Below are positions 62,718-64,000 of a DNA stretch of 64,000 nt, one piece after another. The stretch is from Planctomycetales bacterium 71-10. Its GTDB lineage: Bacteria; Planctomycetota; Planctomycetia; Isosphaerales; Isosphaeraceae. Made by a program: the position numbers and the translations under genes. A model generated the notes under the pieces. That model was given only the letters and a program-made list of their open reading frames with translations, had not been told where the DNA came from and made no database searches. Location: assembly GCA_001898385.1 (NCBI GenBank), contig MKTT01000085.1:47531-111530 (forward strand), given 5' to 3'. Numbering within the stretch: position 1 is the stretch's first letter; the number at the start of each line of letters is the position of its first letter.

Positions 62718-63604
62718 GGGGCGTCCTCGTCGTCGGCCTGGATCGATTCGAGCATCGGCTTGACGGCGGACCAGAGCTGTTCCTTGAGCCGGATGACGGG
62801 CGGGTTGTCGAGGGTGGCGGGGGCGTCGTCCTCGCCTCCGGGGGCGACGAGGACGCCGACGGTCAGCTCGCCGTCGGTGTAGTAAGGGTCGCCGCCGCCG
62901 TTGCGGCCGAAGAGGGTCGCGCCGACGCCCGTCACCTGGAAGACCTCGCGGAGCCGGCCCCGCTCGCGGAGGCCGGCGACGAGGGCGTCGCGCTCGGCGT
63001 CGACGTCCGGGGCGATGTGGTGGGTGATCTGGCCCGTGCGGTGGCTCAGGCCGACGCTGCGGTCGAACGTCACGGCCCCGATCCAGAGCGGCGCGCCGTC
63101 GCGGCCCAGCTCGGTCGACTCCCAGAACCGGACGTGATGCCGACGCTTCGCGCTGTCGCCCGCGGGCTTCTCGAACGCCAGGTCCTGCTTGCGGCCGAAG
63201 ACGAACAGCGGGCTGACGGGGGCGTCGAGGTACGGCCGATCGCGCAGCACGCTGCCGGCGATCTCCAGGCTGGTCCGGAGCGTCACCGGGTCGGCCCCGT
63301 CCCACCCCGCCGCGGCCATCGACCGGACGAGTTCCTCCTTCGTCCCGATCAGCCCGACGTTCAGCGGGTCGCCGGGGATCCCCTGCGCCGTGAGCGAGAC
63401 CCGAGGCGCGTCCATCATGGCCGGGTGGTGCTCGTAGTGCGTCCAGAAGAACGGCGCGACCAGGTAGGCGACCAGCAGCCAGAACGCGACGAGCCCGACC
63501 AAGATCTTCACCCCGCGCCTCGACCACCGACGGACGCGCGAGGGCTTCGGCGGAAGCTCCACCCCGCCCGCATCGGGCGCCTCAACCGCCGGCTCGTCCG
63601 TCAT
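62714..63604 (-). CDS. LssY_C-domain membrane protein
   Basis: 296 aa. Short cytoplasmic N-terminus, one transmembrane helix (VKILVGLVAFWLLVAYLVAPFFW, about 29-51), then a domain with GDPLNVGLIGTKEELVRSMAAAGWDGADPVTLRTSLEI, SPLFVFGRKQDLAFEKPAG, RRHHVRFWESTE, LWIGAVTFDRSVGLSHRTGQITHHIAPDVDAERD. These blocks are typical of LssY C-terminal domains. Function unknown. GGAGG lies before the ATG at 63604. Coupled to the downstream phosphotriesterase-like gene. Confidence 0.88.
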   Translation of the reverse strand: MTDEPAVEAPDAGGVELPPKPSRVRRWSRRGVKILVGLVAFWLLVAYLVAPFFWTHYEHHPAMMDAPRVSLTAQGIPGDPLNVGLIGTKEELVRSMAAAGWDGADPVTLRTSLEIAGSVLRDRPYLDAPVSPLFVFGRKQDLAFEKPAGDSAKRRHHVRFWESTELGRDGAPLWIGAVTFDRSVGLSHRTGQITHHIAPDVDAERDALVAGLRERGRLREVFQVTGVGATLFGRNGGGDPYYTDGELTVGVLVAPGGEDDAPATLDNPPVIRLKEQLWSAVKPMLESIQADDEDAP

Positions 63605-63704
63605 CTCGGCCTCCATCGCCCGATGGGCGACGCATCGCGGTCGACCGCCCCTTTCTCGCCCGGCGCGGTCCATTCTGCGACCGGGGCCGTCGGCTGTCAA
63701 AGGC

Positions 63705-64000
63705 TCAGGGCGACGGGGCCGGGGCGGGCGGCAGGATCGACGGCCGGGGATGGCTGCGATCGACGTCCGGTGCGCCTTCGGGGCGGACCTTGCGGGCCAG
63801 GGCGGCGGCGCGGTCCCACAGGTCGGACAGCTCGCGGACGGCGGCCTCGGGGCGGGCCTTCGCGCGGTCGAGCGTGGCGCGAAGGTCGTCGCGGAGGGCC
63901 GTCGCCTCCTCGACGGACAGGCCTCCGGAGCGGGTGGCGTCCAGGACCAGCGAATGGGCGTCGCCGACGGCCCGGTCCCAGTCGCGCGGGTCGACGCCCG
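63705..64000 (-). CDS. C-terminal end of an unidentified protein (cut by window edge)
   Basis: Last 97 complete codons of an open frame that continues beyond the window: GVDPRDWDRAVGDAHSLVLD, SVEEATALRDDLRATLDRAKA, AVRELSDLWDRAAALARKV, then a Pro-rich tail (RPSILPPAPAPSP) and TGA at 63707-63705. Helical with strong planctomycete codon bias. No family can be called from this fragment. Confidence 0.6.
   Translation of the reverse strand, partial: GVDPRDWDRAVGDAHSLVLDATRSGGLSVEEATALRDDLRATLDRAKARPEAAVRELSDLWDRAAALARKVRPEGAPDVDRSHPRPSILPPAPAPSP

Overview
This is a very GC-rich stretch of bacterial chromosome. Its gene content points to a planctomycete, most likely of the Isosphaeraceae (Singulisphaera/Paludisphaera-like; the family is inference). 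The markers are a PSCyt1/DUF1549/DUF1553 protein paired with a DUF1501 protein, a DUF1559 prepilin-like protein, a TIGR03067 protein, DUF1080, PEP-CTERM, and an ECF sigma factor overlapping a Ser/Thr kinase gene. There are no rRNA or tRNA genes, no CRISPR array, no recognisable transposase or integrase and no phage genes. I annotate about 57 genes, one of them clearly broken and one cut by the right edge.

Layout. 1-3.2 kb: a PEP-CTERM surface protein, a Tat-exported intradiol dioxygenase-like protein, a small unknown and an ATP-grasp enzyme. 3.2-4.5 kb: a gene-free block packed with short palindromic repeats. 4.5-10.5 kb: a secreted beta-lactamase-type hydrolase, DUF1080, an FAD monooxygenase, then sigma factor, zinc-finger/kinase and a proline-rich exported protein. 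10.5-14.8 kb: small stress and envelope proteins and two linked signalling proteins (receiver-HATPase; receiver-HisKA-HATPase). 14.8-16.5 kb: an arsRMC operon with a readable promoter/operator. 16.6-22.6 kb: carbohydrate genes (GHL10-type hydrolase, aldose epimerase, Gfo/Idh/MocA oxidoreductase). 22.6-24.8 kb: exbB-exbD-exbD. 25.5-28.1 kb: VOC and YciI proteins, a stand-alone EF-Tu domain-3-like protein, galE. 28.3-38 kb: a TPR protein, an SbcD/SbcC-like (YhaO/YhaN) pair, a GH32-like hydrolase, a GNAT enzyme and a PH-like membrane protein. 38-39.3 kb: a decayed region with a frameshifted gene. 39.3-47.2 kb: a DUF1553-DUF1501 operon carrying an embedded HEPN/BolA-like pair. 47.4-53.3 kb: a peptidoglycan amidase, a DUF1559 protein with a lipoprotein, and a GH95-like fucosidase. 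53.6-64 kb: small proteins, an M1 aminopeptidase, NAD+ synthetase, an SGNH hydrolase, a phosphotriesterase-like enzyme and an LssY-type protein.

Functionally the region is a mosaic of short operons: secreted or periplasmic polymer and sugar degradation (GH95, GH32, GHL10, DUF1080, epimerases), envelope functions (ExbBD, amidase, pseudopilin, M1 peptidase), signalling, arsenic detoxification and core metabolism (nadE, galE).

The most unusual material is non-coding. A modular family of GC-rich palindromes recurs in at least seven intergenic loci. One composite of about 158 bp is present twice in opposite orientation (48270-48427 and 53361-53518). The second copy lies in a 216-bp insert flanked by an exact 31-bp direct repeat that duplicates the 3' end of the neighbouring gene. 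This looks like a non-autonomous mobile element. The HEPN/BolA-like pair inside the DUF1553-DUF1501 operon, the anti-sigma zinc-finger/kinase fusion and the stand-alone EF-Tu domain are the best protein-level leads.
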